A DNA stretch of 8,104 nt from Candidatus Falkowbacteria bacterium CG10_big_fil_rev_8_21_14_0_10_39_9 (GCA_002778645.1 PFAQ01000016.1:9036-17139), one strand, 5' to 3'; positions 1-7,106 are shown, counted from the stretch's first letter. The notes: generated by a model from the letters alone, not told the origin. Numbers and translations: made by a program.

Positions 1-503
1 GTTATGGGTGGTATTATCAATGGGGAAGATCAGGCGATGGCCATCAGATTTATAGCCTTACCAATAAAACTACCACACAAAGTCCGGTTGATAGTCCCGG
101 ACATAATAATTTTATATATGGAATGATTAGTCCTTATGATTGGCGTAATCCACAAAGCCCAAATACTGCGAGTCTTTGGGCTGGGGTCAATGGTGGCACA
201 AACAATCCTTGTCCCGTTGGTTGGCGCGTACCAACTACTTCTGAATGGTTGGCATTAATTAATTCCATACCAAAAATTACTAATACTGTTACGGCCTATA
301 GTTCTATTTTAAAACTTACCACCAATGGTCATCGCTATTATAATAATGCCCTCCTTTACAATCAAGGAATTAGTGGTTATTATTGGTCTAGTGGTGTAAG
401 TGGTACTAACGCTCTTGGCTTGTATTTTGATGTTTCTGGAGCCAATTCTGCACGTGTTAACTTCCGAGGCTATGGGCTTGCTATTCGTTGTATCCAAAAT
501 TAA
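1..503 (+). CDS. FISUMP-domain protein, C-terminal part (5' end outside window)
   Basis: This reading frame (first full codon at position 3) is open through the left edge and ends at TAA 501-503, so about 166 residues of a longer protein are visible. An internal ATG at 123 is not a credible start, because the conserved sequence begins well upstream of it, with a YYQWGR-type motif followed by DGHQ. Further FISUMP (Fibrobacter succinogenes major paralogous domain) hallmarks follow in order: NPCPVGWRVPTTSEW, then GYYWSS, then a beta-rich stretch, and RCIQN at the very C-terminus. Proteins with this domain are usually secreted or surface-exposed, often with N-terminal signal or pilin-like segments, which would lie outside this window. 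The biochemical role of the domain is not established. The cysteines in NPCPVG and RCIQN could form a disulfide (inference). The family call is confident; the function is unknown. Confidence 0.87.
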   Translation, partial: YGWYYQWGRSGDGHQIYSLTNKTTTQSPVDSPGHNNFIYGMISPYDWRNPQSPNTASLWAGVNGGTNNPCPVGWRVPTTSEWLALINSIPKITNTVTAYSSILKLTTNGHRYYNNALLYNQGISGYYWSSGVSGTNALGLYFDVSGANSARVNFRGYGLAIRCIQN

Positions 504-509
504 TTATTC

Positions 510-574
510 TTAATGGCTCTTTAAAATTAATATTAAGGTGGTCCCCTTTATCAAGACAGTTTTGGAGCCATTAA
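510..574. repeat. 10-bp perfect inverted repeat around the putative IS end
   Basis: TTAATGGCTC at 510-519 is the exact reverse complement of GAGCCATTAA at 565-574. The arms are separated by 45 nt, which is long for a simple rho-independent terminator, and no clean T-tract follows either arm. It sits just after the FISUMP stop codon and straddles the suspected insertion-sequence terminus. It could be a structured 3' end for the FISUMP transcript, part of the IS end, or chance. Confidence 0.45.
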
Positions 575-853
575 AAAGTTGATTTTCGGGACGGTATTTA
601 GATTAATATTTAAATTTGTAAACTATTAAAAGAAGGCAGTTTTTTTGTTTTATCCAAAATATACTTCTGTCGGAGTTAAGTCATTAAGCGATTGCTGAGG
701 ACGGTAATCATTATAGTCATTGGAGAACTTAGTTAGCCCGATCTTAACCTCCAGGACTGATCCATCGTGCTTAATATAAATATCTTCCTGTTTCATCGTA
801 CGCCATAGCCTCTCAATGAAGATATTATCCAGATATCTGCCCCGGCCATCCCA
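539..853 (-). mobile_element. IS3-family insertion sequence remnant (transposase-distal end only)
   Basis: The minus strand carries the C-terminal end of an IS3-family orfB transposase, ending at 650, followed by about 110 nt of non-coding sequence. The left limit is inferred: on the + strand the sequence from 539 begins TGGTCCCC and continues to TCAAGACAG (552-560), which resembles the ends of IS3-family elements and obeys the 5'-TG...CA-3' rule. The right limit is where transposase similarity stops, at the DGRGR motif near 848-853. The upstream part of the element (orfA, most of orfB and the other inverted repeat) is missing, so the copy cannot transpose by itself. No target-site duplication can be assigned because only one end is present. 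Confidence 0.65.
650..853 (-). pseudogene. Truncated IS3-family transposase (orfB, DDE integrase-core C-terminus)
   Basis: Reading the minus strand from 853 to the TAA at 652-650 gives about 67 residues with the typical C-terminal signature of IS3-family OrfB. In order these are DGRGR, LDNIFIERLWRTMKQEDIY, a helix-rich segment (EVKIGLTKFSNDYND), YRPQQSLND and LTPTEVYFG. The Glu in FIERLWR (codon 812-814) matches the third catalytic acid of the DDE triad; the two Asp-containing segments that should precede it are absent. A stop codon (857-859) lies just upstream in this frame, and there is no initiation site for a functional product. This is a decayed 5'-deleted copy. It points to past transposition between the FISUMP gene and the minus-strand membrane-protein gene. 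Confidence 0.88.
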
Positions 854-867
854 AAATTAAATTTCTA

Positions 868-894
868 AAAAGAGAAGCTAATAGCCTCCCTTTT
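868..894 (-). terminator. Rho-independent terminator of the minus-strand PP2C-like/propeller gene
   Basis: Read on the minus strand, the arm AAAAGGGAGGCT (894-883) pairs with AGCTTCTCTTTT (879-868) around a 3-nt ATT loop. This makes a 12-bp stem with two G-U pairs. The stem runs straight into a run of five T (871-867). It lies about 25 nt after the TAA at 922-920, as expected for an intrinsic terminator. The opposite strand also ends in TTTT, so weak bidirectional termination is possible. Confidence 0.75.
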
Positions 895-919
895 ATTATG
901 CTCAAATTTTAGTTTTCTC

Positions 920-3055
920 TTAAAGGGGTAATTCCAGTATCAGATTGTCGGTTAACATATAGGCCCGTTTGGTCTTTTCATTAACCACGAAATCCTTGAG
1001 GTCAGTGAATTGCTCTGACTTGTATTGCTTCTTGGCCTTACCATCCTTGTCGAAGATAGCCAGACGTTTATTGGCTGGATCTAGAATATAGATATCAGAC
1101 AAGACCTTGATGATGGTCGGGTTGGAAAGGGTTGGGTCGACTGTGTCTAAGGTAAATTTTTGTTCGGTTCCATAGAACTTTTGCACGACGCCAGAGGACT
1201 TCAGGAAATAGGCATTACCGGCATCATCAATGGTGAAGGAGTTAATATCAGAAGCATCTAATTTGCTCTTAAGTCGAGGTTCGGCTGTAGGGTATTCATT
1301 GTTGGTGAGAACATAACGATATAGTTGGTTCTTGGCCTTGTCTAGAGTATAGAGCTTGTCAGTGTAATTATAGAGTCCGATTAGATTCTGGCTGGAAGTG
1401 GTGGCTAACTTATTGATGGTTAATTTTTCATCTTGAGGGTTGAGGACTACTACCTGATTTTCGTCGAGATAATAAATTGAGCCATTCTTGCTAATGGTGG
1501 GACATCTGAGATAGGACTTAATCTGATCGGAGCTAATCACCGCGCTGACATTGTCCTTAGTATTGAGGCGGTAAATAGCTTTCTTGCTACTATCGGAAGC
1601 GTAGATCTTGTCACCGATCATAGTAATATTTTCGATACTTAAATCACCGCCAATAATGGAGAAGTCAGCGATAGTCTTCAATTGTTCAATCTGAGTGATA
1701 TGTTGGGAACGAGCCACTTGCTCGTTGTATTTAGCTAGTAGTTCACTATAGCCATTAATTTGGCCCTCCTTGTCTTCCGGAATGGAATCTAGATAAGTCT
1801 TTAATTCCTCTAAAACGCCCTTAGCTGACTTTTCGTCGCTATAGAGCCAGTATGATTCAAATTGGTTTTCTTTTTGTTTGATAACGTCCTCATAGCTCTT
1901 GCTGATTTGGGCTTGCTCGGTTTTTTTGGTCTTGGTTTTTTGGTAGATCAAGTTGGTTAAAAAGGCTAAGAGGGTAATGGTCAAGATGATCAGTAGAATT
2001 TTTTTAGTTTTAGAAGGTCGTTTAGGTGTTTCCAGTGCCAGCGTATCTTTGTTGAGAGCCACAGTTTGGATATTGGCTGTCTTGTCTTTTGGTTTGAAGA
2101 TTAGGCGCCAGAGTTTGCCCCGTAATCGGAAGGGATTAATTTTCTTTATCACGCGCCAACAAAAACCACCTACCTTTTTGGTGTTAACCACACTGACTGG
2201 AGAGAGAATTTGTTCAGTTTTTTCGGCTGTAGTAGTGAGATTTGATGTTGGGGCTTCATAGCGGTGATTGGCATTGCTTCGGGCAGCTTCCACCTGACGG
2301 TAATCTTCAATGCTCTCTGGTTCTTCGTGGTGGAGATTATTCTTGATGATAATGCCCAGGAAGGGAATGAAGGAGTTAATTTTAAAGAGGGTATTTTTGA
2401 TTTGTTCGGCTGCTCCCAGTGGGGCTAGCTTGGTGATAATTTCAATCAGTTCTTGATTAAAAAGATATTCCGAGAGTGATTCGTTGGCAAATATGAAATA
2501 GGACTTGGTGGGCATCTCACCGGAGATGATAGAAGAGAAGAGTTTTTTGAAATTAATGTTGTCGCCTCCCAAATTTTTGGTGTCGTCGTTTCTTTCGACG
2601 TTAATCATTTTATATTTGCTGTCAGTATCTTCTTTGTAGAGCAGGAGGGCCTGGTTAGTGCCGATATTGGAGAAATGAAGTTCATTATCGAAGATAATAC
2701 CAATAGTGGCATTAATGCTTTTGGGGGAAAGGGCTATCTTTTCTTTAGAAAGAAAGTCAATCAGGTTCTTGTTGGTCTTGACCAGCACGGTTTCAAAGAT
2801 ATTCTCAATCTTTAAGGCCTCAATTTTCTCTCGAAGCATCAACTTCTCGTTTTGGTAGTAATTAGTATTGATATCGGAAACAACAAAATCAATGATTTTG
2901 TTAGCATCACTTTTTTTGGCCTCAACTTCGATGAGGATAAATAATTTACCGGCCAGTTGTTCTCGGGCTGGGTCCGGTTCGGCGATAAAAATTTTGGCCG
3001 CTCCATTAGCTTTCTTTTCGGTGTTAATGGTAATGGGGGCAATTTTTGTGTACAT
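920..3055 (-). CDS. Membrane protein: degenerate PP2C-like domain, TM helix, stalk, beta-propeller
   Basis: This is a 711-residue protein with four visible parts. Residues about 1-240 have the alternating strand/helix pattern of a PP2C/PPM-type phosphatase (GKLFILIEVEA near 36-46, INATIGIIFDNELHFSNIG near 114-132, SYFIFANESLSEYL near 185-198). The metal-binding aspartates of active PPM phosphatases are not evident: the usual D-G after the first strand reads IEVEA. Residues about 245-350 are a low-complexity, basic linker. Residues 352-371 form one hydrophobic helix flanked by lysines, which suggests the N-terminus is cytoplasmic. Residues about 380-460 are a charged helical stalk. Residues about 462-711 contain at least six repeats of the IYxLD type (KIYASD, SIYYLDE, KLYTLDK, NAYFLKS, DIYILDP, RAYMLTD), typical of a beta-propeller. 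The ATG at 3055-3053 has no clear Shine-Dalgarno. The gene is transcribed divergently from the wHTH gene. The function is unknown; it may be a pseudo-phosphatase sensor with an external propeller (inference). Confidence 0.75.
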   Translation of the reverse strand: MYTKIAPITINTEKKANGAAKIFIAEPDPAREQLAGKLFILIEVEAKKSDANKIIDFVVSDINTNYYQNEKLMLREKIEALKIENIFETVLVKTNKNLIDFLSKEKIALSPKSINATIGIIFDNELHFSNIGTNQALLLYKEDTDSKYKMINVERNDDTKNLGGDNINFKKLFSSIISGEMPTKSYFIFANESLSEYLFNQELIEIITKLAPLGAAEQIKNTLFKINSFIPFLGIIIKNNLHHEEPESIEDYRQVEAARSNANHRYEAPTSNLTTTAEKTEQILSPVSVVNTKKVGGFCWRVIKKINPFRLRGKLWRLIFKPKDKTANIQTVALNKDTLALETPKRPSKTKKILLIILTITLLAFLTNLIYQKTKTKKTEQAQISKSYEDVIKQKENQFESYWLYSDEKSAKGVLEELKTYLDSIPEDKEGQINGYSELLAKYNEQVARSQHITQIEQLKTIADFSIIGGDLSIENITMIGDKIYASDSSKKAIYRLNTKDNVSAVISSDQIKSYLRCPTISKNGSIYYLDENQVVVLNPQDEKLTINKLATTSSQNLIGLYNYTDKLYTLDKAKNQLYRYVLTNNEYPTAEPRLKSKLDASDINSFTIDDAGNAYFLKSSGVVQKFYGTEQKFTLDTVDPTLSNPTIIKVLSDIYILDPANKRLAIFDKDGKAKKQYKSEQFTDLKDFVVNEKTKRAYMLTDNLILELPL

Positions 3056-3084
3056 AGTCTGTCTGCTTGTATTTTTGGCTAATA

Positions 3085-3093
3085 TGATATAAT
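3085..3093 (+). promoter_or_regulatory. Candidate extended -10 promoter for the + strand operon
   Basis: TGATATAAT matches the extended -10 consensus (TGnTATAAT). A weak -35-like TTGTAT lies at 3067-3072 with a short 15-nt spacer. Transcription would start near 3100, giving a leader of about 35 nt before the ATG at 3135. A weak AGGGAA at 3117-3122 lies rather far from that ATG to act as a ribosome binding site. Confidence 0.5.
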
Positions 3094-3099
3094 ATTATA
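3094..3099 (-). promoter_or_regulatory. Candidate -10 box for the minus-strand PP2C-like/propeller gene
   Basis: The minus strand reads TATAAT at 3099-3094, directly abutting the + strand TATAAT at 3088-3093. Together they form the perfect 12-bp palindrome TATAATATTATA. Transcription would start near 3087 and leave about 31 nt before the ATG at 3055. No good -35 is seen. The region is AT-rich, so chance matches are possible. Confidence 0.4.
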
Positions 3100-3134
3100 C
3101 TATAAAAGTTTAAAATAGGGAAATATATAAAACT

Positions 3135-3788
3135 ATGATAGAAGGTTTTTTTGGTTCTAAAACCCGAGTCAAAATTCTAAGGCAATTTTTGTTAAATGCC
3201 GAAGAAAAATATTATTTGCGCCAATTAGCGCGAGATTTAAGCCTGCAGGTTAATTCAGTTCGAAGAGAATTGAAGCATTTGGAATCCTGCGGCTTTTTGC
3301 TTTCCATCAACTATCATAATAGCACACTTTCTGATTTAAAGTCTAATGAGCCGGTGGTAAAAGTCCCTAGTTCGGACAAGAAATACTATGAGGTGAATAA
3401 AGAATTTATCCTCTTTCCCGAAATCAAGGCCTTAATCCTAAAAGCCCAGACTTTAGTGGGGCAGAACTTCTTAAACGAACTGCAAGAAATTTGTACACCT
3501 AAACTATTGATCCTAACTGGAGTCTTCGTAGCCCAGAATAACTTTCCGACTGACATGTTGTTGGTGGCCAATGTCCCTAAGGTGAAGCTCCTGGAGCTCA
3601 TCAAAAAATTGGAGTTAGAGTTGGGCAAGGAAATTAACTATACCGTCATGGATGAGAATGAATTCAAGTTCCGGCAGGAAATTGTGGATGTTTTTTTGAA
3701 TAAAATTTTAGACTCTAAGAAGGTAGTTTTAATTAATGAGTGGGATTTGGTTTTCACTGAGAAAACCGATTCTAATTTAATCAAATAA
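3135..3788 (+). CDS. Winged-helix transcriptional regulator with degenerate nucleotidyltransferase-like domain
   Basis: This 217-residue protein starts at ATG 3135, the first ATG after the divergent promoter. Residues about 1-58 form a winged helix-turn-helix: GSKTRVKILRQFLL (helix 1), YYLRQLARDLSLQ (helix 2), VNSVRRELKHLESCGFL (recognition helix and start of wing), with KKYYEVN near 83-88 as a wing-like strand. Residues about 120-205 resemble a minimal nucleotidyltransferase fold: LLILTGVF near 124-131 sits where the GSF motif belongs, then TDMLLVANV near 139-147, then a helix, then INYTVMDENEF, and finally KKVVLINE. The GS and paired-Asp catalytic signature is eroded (TGVF; a single Asp in TDMLLV), so it may sense or bind rather than catalyse. 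It heads the + strand run with 5 nt to the next gene. It faces the divergent membrane-protein gene, so control of both, or autoregulation, is plausible (inference). The DNA-binding call is strong; the ligand and target are unknown. Confidence 0.78.
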   Translation: MIEGFFGSKTRVKILRQFLLNAEEKYYLRQLARDLSLQVNSVRRELKHLESCGFLLSINYHNSTLSDLKSNEPVVKVPSSDKKYYEVNKEFILFPEIKALILKAQTLVGQNFLNELQEICTPKLLILTGVFVAQNNFPTDMLLVANVPKVKLLELIKKLELELGKEINYTVMDENEFKFRQEIVDVFLNKILDSKKVVLINEWDLVFTEKTDSNLIK

Positions 3789-3793
3789 TCTAT

Positions 3794-5719
3794 ATGAATC
3801 GTTATTTGCGCTATTTAATTCTAACTATTTCCGCCGCTTTGTTGTTGTTTGTAGTTTTGAACTTTTCCTCCGCCATGAATTTGGTCAAGGTTTATTCTAT
3901 TAGTACTTCAGCTAAAGCTAATTTACAAAAATCACTCGAATTATTGCAGGCTAATAATTTCGCTGAGGCGGCAGTTTATTCTGGTGACGCGGCTGATAGT
4001 TTGGCTTTAGCTTTTGGTCGTCTGGAAGCTATTGAAGGTAATTTTTGGGTTAAGCGCTCTAACTCTCTGCTAACTCAAGTGAATGATCTGGAATATATGA
4101 TCAAGACCGCTCAGGTGCTGGCTAAGTCATTGTCGGCTGGAGCGATAATCGGGGAGAAGGTGAATGCCGTTTTACAAGACAAGCCGGGAGTCAGCTTTTC
4201 TGATTTGAAGGTGGAGGACAAGACGGCAGTTTTGAAATTAATTTATGAATCAGTTCCAGACTTAAATGGTATCAAGGCTAATTTAGATTTAACCCTGATG
4301 GATTTAAAAAAAGTGGATAACAGTGGTTTTTTTGGACCCCTCCAGAAGCAAATGACTTTAGCCAAGGATGAACTGCAGACTGGCGCCGAGCTCATGTCTA
4401 AAACGATTACGCTCTCGCAACTCTTACCAGTTTTAGCTGGTTATCCTAACTCGTCTAATTATTTAGTGTTGCTACAAAACAGCGATGAACTGCGACCGAC
4501 TGGTGGTTTTTTAGGAACCCTAGGGGTAATGCAAACCAAGTTAGGTGATTTAGTTAATTTCCGCACGAGTGATGCTTATCACTTAGATATGCCCGCCAGT
4601 TTAGATCCTAATTTCAAAGTAGCGTCCCCAGTCCCTATTGCTAAATACTTAAGCACTGATCGTTGGTTTCTGCGTGATAGTAATTGGTCGCCTGATTGGC
4701 CCACCAGCGCCCAAAAGATTCAATGGTTCTATGACGCTGAAGCTAAATATAATTCTGATCCGGCTATCAAAAATACGCCCAAGTTTGACGGCGTGGTAGC
4801 AATTACCCCGCGGCTAGTTACTGACTTGCTCTATATCGTCGGACCAATTACCGTCGGTGGTCGAGAATACAATAAAGATAATTTTACCAACCTCTTGCAA
4901 TATGAAGTGGAAATGGCTTATCGCGACAAAGGTGTCTCCGAATGGGATCGAAAAAAAGTGATCGGTGATATTTTGAAAGAATTGAAGACCCGACTGTTTG
5001 CACTCCCAACCGATCGCTATTTGGATTTGATGGGGGCTTTGAATATTAATATTGAAAAAAAGAATATTCTATTTTATTTCAACGATCCACAAGCTCAAAT
5101 TACCGCTCGTAGTTTAAATTGGGGCGGGGAAATCAAATCAGTGACTGGCGACTATTTAATGCTCATTGATGCTAACTTGGCTGCTTTCAAAACTGATCGC
5201 GTTATGGAAAAGAATTTATCATATAGCATCGAACAAAAAGATGGGGGCGCCGTAGCTAAAGTTGTGATGACCTACAAACATACTGGGGGCTTTGATTGGA
5301 AGACAACGCGTTATCGCAGTTATGTCCGGGTCTATGTGCCACTGGGTAGTGAACTCATCAAGGCGGAAGGAATTAGCGACGGCTTAGTTACCAAGGGAGA
5401 AGAAGATTTTGGCCGTCCGGAAGCTGCTAAAACTTATTTCGGTGGTTTTGTTTCGATTGAACCAGGGAAGTCTGACACTTTGAGCTTTGAATATCGTTTG
5501 CCTCAGGCCATTACGACAGCGATTGACTCTGGCACTTACTCTTTATATTTACAGAAGCAGCCGGGTAATAATATTGGGAGCTTAAACACGTCTTTGCGTT
5601 TTAGTAATAATATCAAAAATTATTCCGATAATTTTGTTTCCGTCAATCAGTCTACCGGAGGTTTTTTTAGCGCCGCTGAAGCCTTTGAGGCGGATCGGTT
5701 TATTAATGTTAGTTTTTAA
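3794..5719 (+). CDS. DUF4012 domain-containing envelope protein
   Basis: This is a 641-residue protein with an N-terminal membrane anchor at about residues 6-28 (hydrophobic, preceded by MNRYLRY), so the bulk probably lies outside the membrane. Residues about 38-210 are mostly helical. The DUF4012 core spans roughly 220-440 and shows characteristic motifs: NYLVLLQNSDELRPTGGFLG (222-241), WFLRDSNWSPDWPTSA (291-306) with its Trp/Asp-rich pattern, and FDGVVAITPRLV (331-342) followed by LLYIVGPI. Residues about 460-615 look like a beta-sandwich (VAKVVMTYKHTGGF, RVYVPLGSEL, LSFEYRLP). DUF4012 proteins are common in Actinobacteria and CPR genomes near polysaccharide genes, but their biochemical function is not established. 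The gene starts 5 nt after the wHTH stop and ends 9 nt before the O-antigen-ligase-like gene, so co-transcription is very likely. A role in glycan assembly or attachment is inferred from position. Confidence 0.9.
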   Translation: MNRYLRYLILTISAALLLFVVLNFSSAMNLVKVYSISTSAKANLQKSLELLQANNFAEAAVYSGDAADSLALAFGRLEAIEGNFWVKRSNSLLTQVNDLEYMIKTAQVLAKSLSAGAIIGEKVNAVLQDKPGVSFSDLKVEDKTAVLKLIYESVPDLNGIKANLDLTLMDLKKVDNSGFFGPLQKQMTLAKDELQTGAELMSKTITLSQLLPVLAGYPNSSNYLVLLQNSDELRPTGGFLGTLGVMQTKLGDLVNFRTSDAYHLDMPASLDPNFKVASPVPIAKYLSTDRWFLRDSNWSPDWPTSAQKIQWFYDAEAKYNSDPAIKNTPKFDGVVAITPRLVTDLLYIVGPITVGGREYNKDNFTNLLQYEVEMAYRDKGVSEWDRKKVIGDILKELKTRLFALPTDRYLDLMGALNINIEKKNILFYFNDPQAQITARSLNWGGEIKSVTGDYLMLIDANLAAFKTDRVMEKNLSYSIEQKDGGAVAKVVMTYKHTGGFDWKTTRYRSYVRVYVPLGSELIKAEGISDGLVTKGEEDFGRPEAAKTYFGGFVSIEPGKSDTLSFEYRLPQAITTAIDSGTYSLYLQKQPGNNIGSLNTSLRFSNNIKNYSDNFVSVNQSTGGFFSAAEAFEADRFINVSF

Positions 5720-5728
5720 TTTAGATTT

Positions 5729-7099
5729 ATGAAAGTAAAATACTGGTGGTTGACATTCTCGGCTCTATTATTTTTGTTAGTACTGTTTTTAGCCGGAACT
5801 TATTTAACCTACATTCTAATTGGGACGGGGGTCTTGCTAGCGCTCTTATTGTTCTCTTTGAGATTAGACTGGGGCCTTTATATTTTAGCTCTAGCTCTGC
5901 CACTCATTAATTGGAATTTTGATTGGGGTTCTTTTAGTGCTTCTTTTGTAGAAATCATCGCCGTTTTATTATTAGCCGCTTTTATTATCCGTTTTTCTTA
6001 CGAACTTTTGCGCGACCAGAATAGTTGGCGGAAGGTCAAATTACCTTTGTGGCAACCGTTTTTATTATTTATGATAGCCGTGGTTCTGTCCAGTTTGTCC
6101 AGTCGTTATATTATTTCTTCTTCTTGGTATGCAGTCCGTTGGATCCTTTTCTTTTATGTAGTTTATTTGGCTGTGCCTTACAATATTATCAAAGACGGTC
6201 GCGTATTGCGCAATACTATTATCGCCCTGACTATCTCTGGTTTGGGGGTAGCAGTGATGGGTTTGGTATCGCTGTCTTATCAAGATTGGTATAATGACTT
6301 TTTCCGAGTCCAACCAACAGCTTTGTTTGGTATTTATCCGATTGGAAATAACCATAATCTAATTGCGGAATTTTTGGTGGGTATTGGTTTTATGGTTTTG
6401 TCCCTCAAGCATTGGTCCAAATCTTTGCGGGTTAATCGACTGATCAATATTTTATTTCTGTTTTTTATGGCGGTGACTTTTGGGACTTTTTCTCGGACTG
6501 CCTGGATTGTGCTGGGACTCGGCTCCGGTCTTTATTTATTATTAGACACGGTTTATCTAAAACGGAAGAAATGGAATTCCAAAAATATTATTTTTGCTCT
6601 GGTTGTTTCGGTTATGATTCTGGTTCCGTTTATCATTCGCATGGATCGTTTGCAGTCGGAGAATGTGAGTTCAACCGAGAATCGAGTTCTTCTGACCCAA
6701 ATCGCTTGGCGGGCTTTTGTGAATCGACCGCTCTTGGGTTATGGTCTGGGAACTTTCGTGACTCTGGTGGATAATAATATTCGCTTTCGGGCGAAGTATG
6801 GCGGCCCACTTGATTCTCATGGTATTGGTCAGAAGTTAATTGCGGAATTAGGTGTTTTGGGAACGATTACTTTTGCTATTTTTGCCGGGCTGATTTTCTG
6901 GAATTTATATCGAGGGCTCAGGATCTACAAACATGAGGCGCAATTATTACTGCCTCTGGCAGTCGCGGCTCTCGGCGGCTTTATTTATCAATTTTTTAAT
7001 ACTTCCTATTACAAAGGTAAATTATGGGTGCCGATTGCGGTGGCGCTTGCAGCGATGAATTTACTGCAACAGAAGTACAAACGAAAATACAATAATTAG
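5729..7099 (+). CDS. O-antigen ligase / polymerase family integral membrane protein
   Basis: This is a 456-residue polytopic membrane protein with about 10-12 hydrophobic segments (e.g. 7-26, 28-44, 50-60, 72-90, 109-122, 135-150, 162-182, 208-226, 239-252, 257-273, 287-303, 374-393, 407-422, 431-445). The Wzy_C / WaaL-type pattern is clear: GTFSRTAWI (252-260) with the conserved Arg after a membrane strand. There is then a long outward loop carrying TQIAWRAFVNRPLLGYGLGTF (323-343) and DSHGIGQKLIAELGVLG (362-378), whose His and Glu match positions conserved in the family. Members join lipid-linked glycans to an acceptor or polymerise repeat units at the outer face of the membrane. The sequence does not tell ligase from polymerase, and the acceptor is unknown. 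It starts 9 nt after the DUF4012 stop and ends in TAG, 7 nt before the first response regulator. The start context is GATTTATG without a Shine-Dalgarno. Confidence 0.87.
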   Translation: MKVKYWWLTFSALLFLLVLFLAGTYLTYILIGTGVLLALLLFSLRLDWGLYILALALPLINWNFDWGSFSASFVEIIAVLLLAAFIIRFSYELLRDQNSWRKVKLPLWQPFLLFMIAVVLSSLSSRYIISSSWYAVRWILFFYVVYLAVPYNIIKDGRVLRNTIIALTISGLGVAVMGLVSLSYQDWYNDFFRVQPTALFGIYPIGNNHNLIAEFLVGIGFMVLSLKHWSKSLRVNRLINILFLFFMAVTFGTFSRTAWIVLGLGSGLYLLLDTVYLKRKKWNSKNIIFALVVSVMILVPFIIRMDRLQSENVSSTENRVLLTQIAWRAFVNRPLLGYGLGTFVTLVDNNIRFRAKYGGPLDSHGIGQKLIAELGVLGTITFAIFAGLIFWNLYRGLRIYKHEAQLLLPLAVAALGGFIYQFFNTSYYKGKLWVPIAVALAAMNLLQQKYKRKYNN

Positions 7100-7106
7100 T
7101 AAATTT

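Noticed and set aside
123..503. ATG at 123 as the start of the FISUMP gene
   Set aside because: The same frame is open upstream to the window edge and already encodes conserved FISUMP sequence (YYQWGR, DGHQ) before this ATG, so the Met is internal.
510..574. Inverted repeat as a standard rho-independent terminator for the FISUMP gene
   Set aside because: The 45-nt loop is too long and no T-tract follows, so it is recorded only as an inverted repeat.
504..919. CRISPR array, tRNA or riboswitch in the gene-poor stretch
   Set aside because: There are no regularly spaced repeats, no cloverleaf with a TTCGA-type T-loop, and no recognisable aptamer core; the stretch is explained by the IS remnant plus a terminator.
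1953..2261. 102-residue + strand reading frame inside the minus-strand gene
   Set aside because: It is antisense to the linker and TM part of the PP2C-like/propeller gene, resembles no known family, and has no ribosome binding site. It is a shadow of the real gene.
6025..6355. Overlapping reading frames on both strands inside the O-antigen-ligase-like gene
   Set aside because: Their composition is biased by the hydrophobic main frame, no domain is recognisable, and the main frame is clearly the conserved protein.
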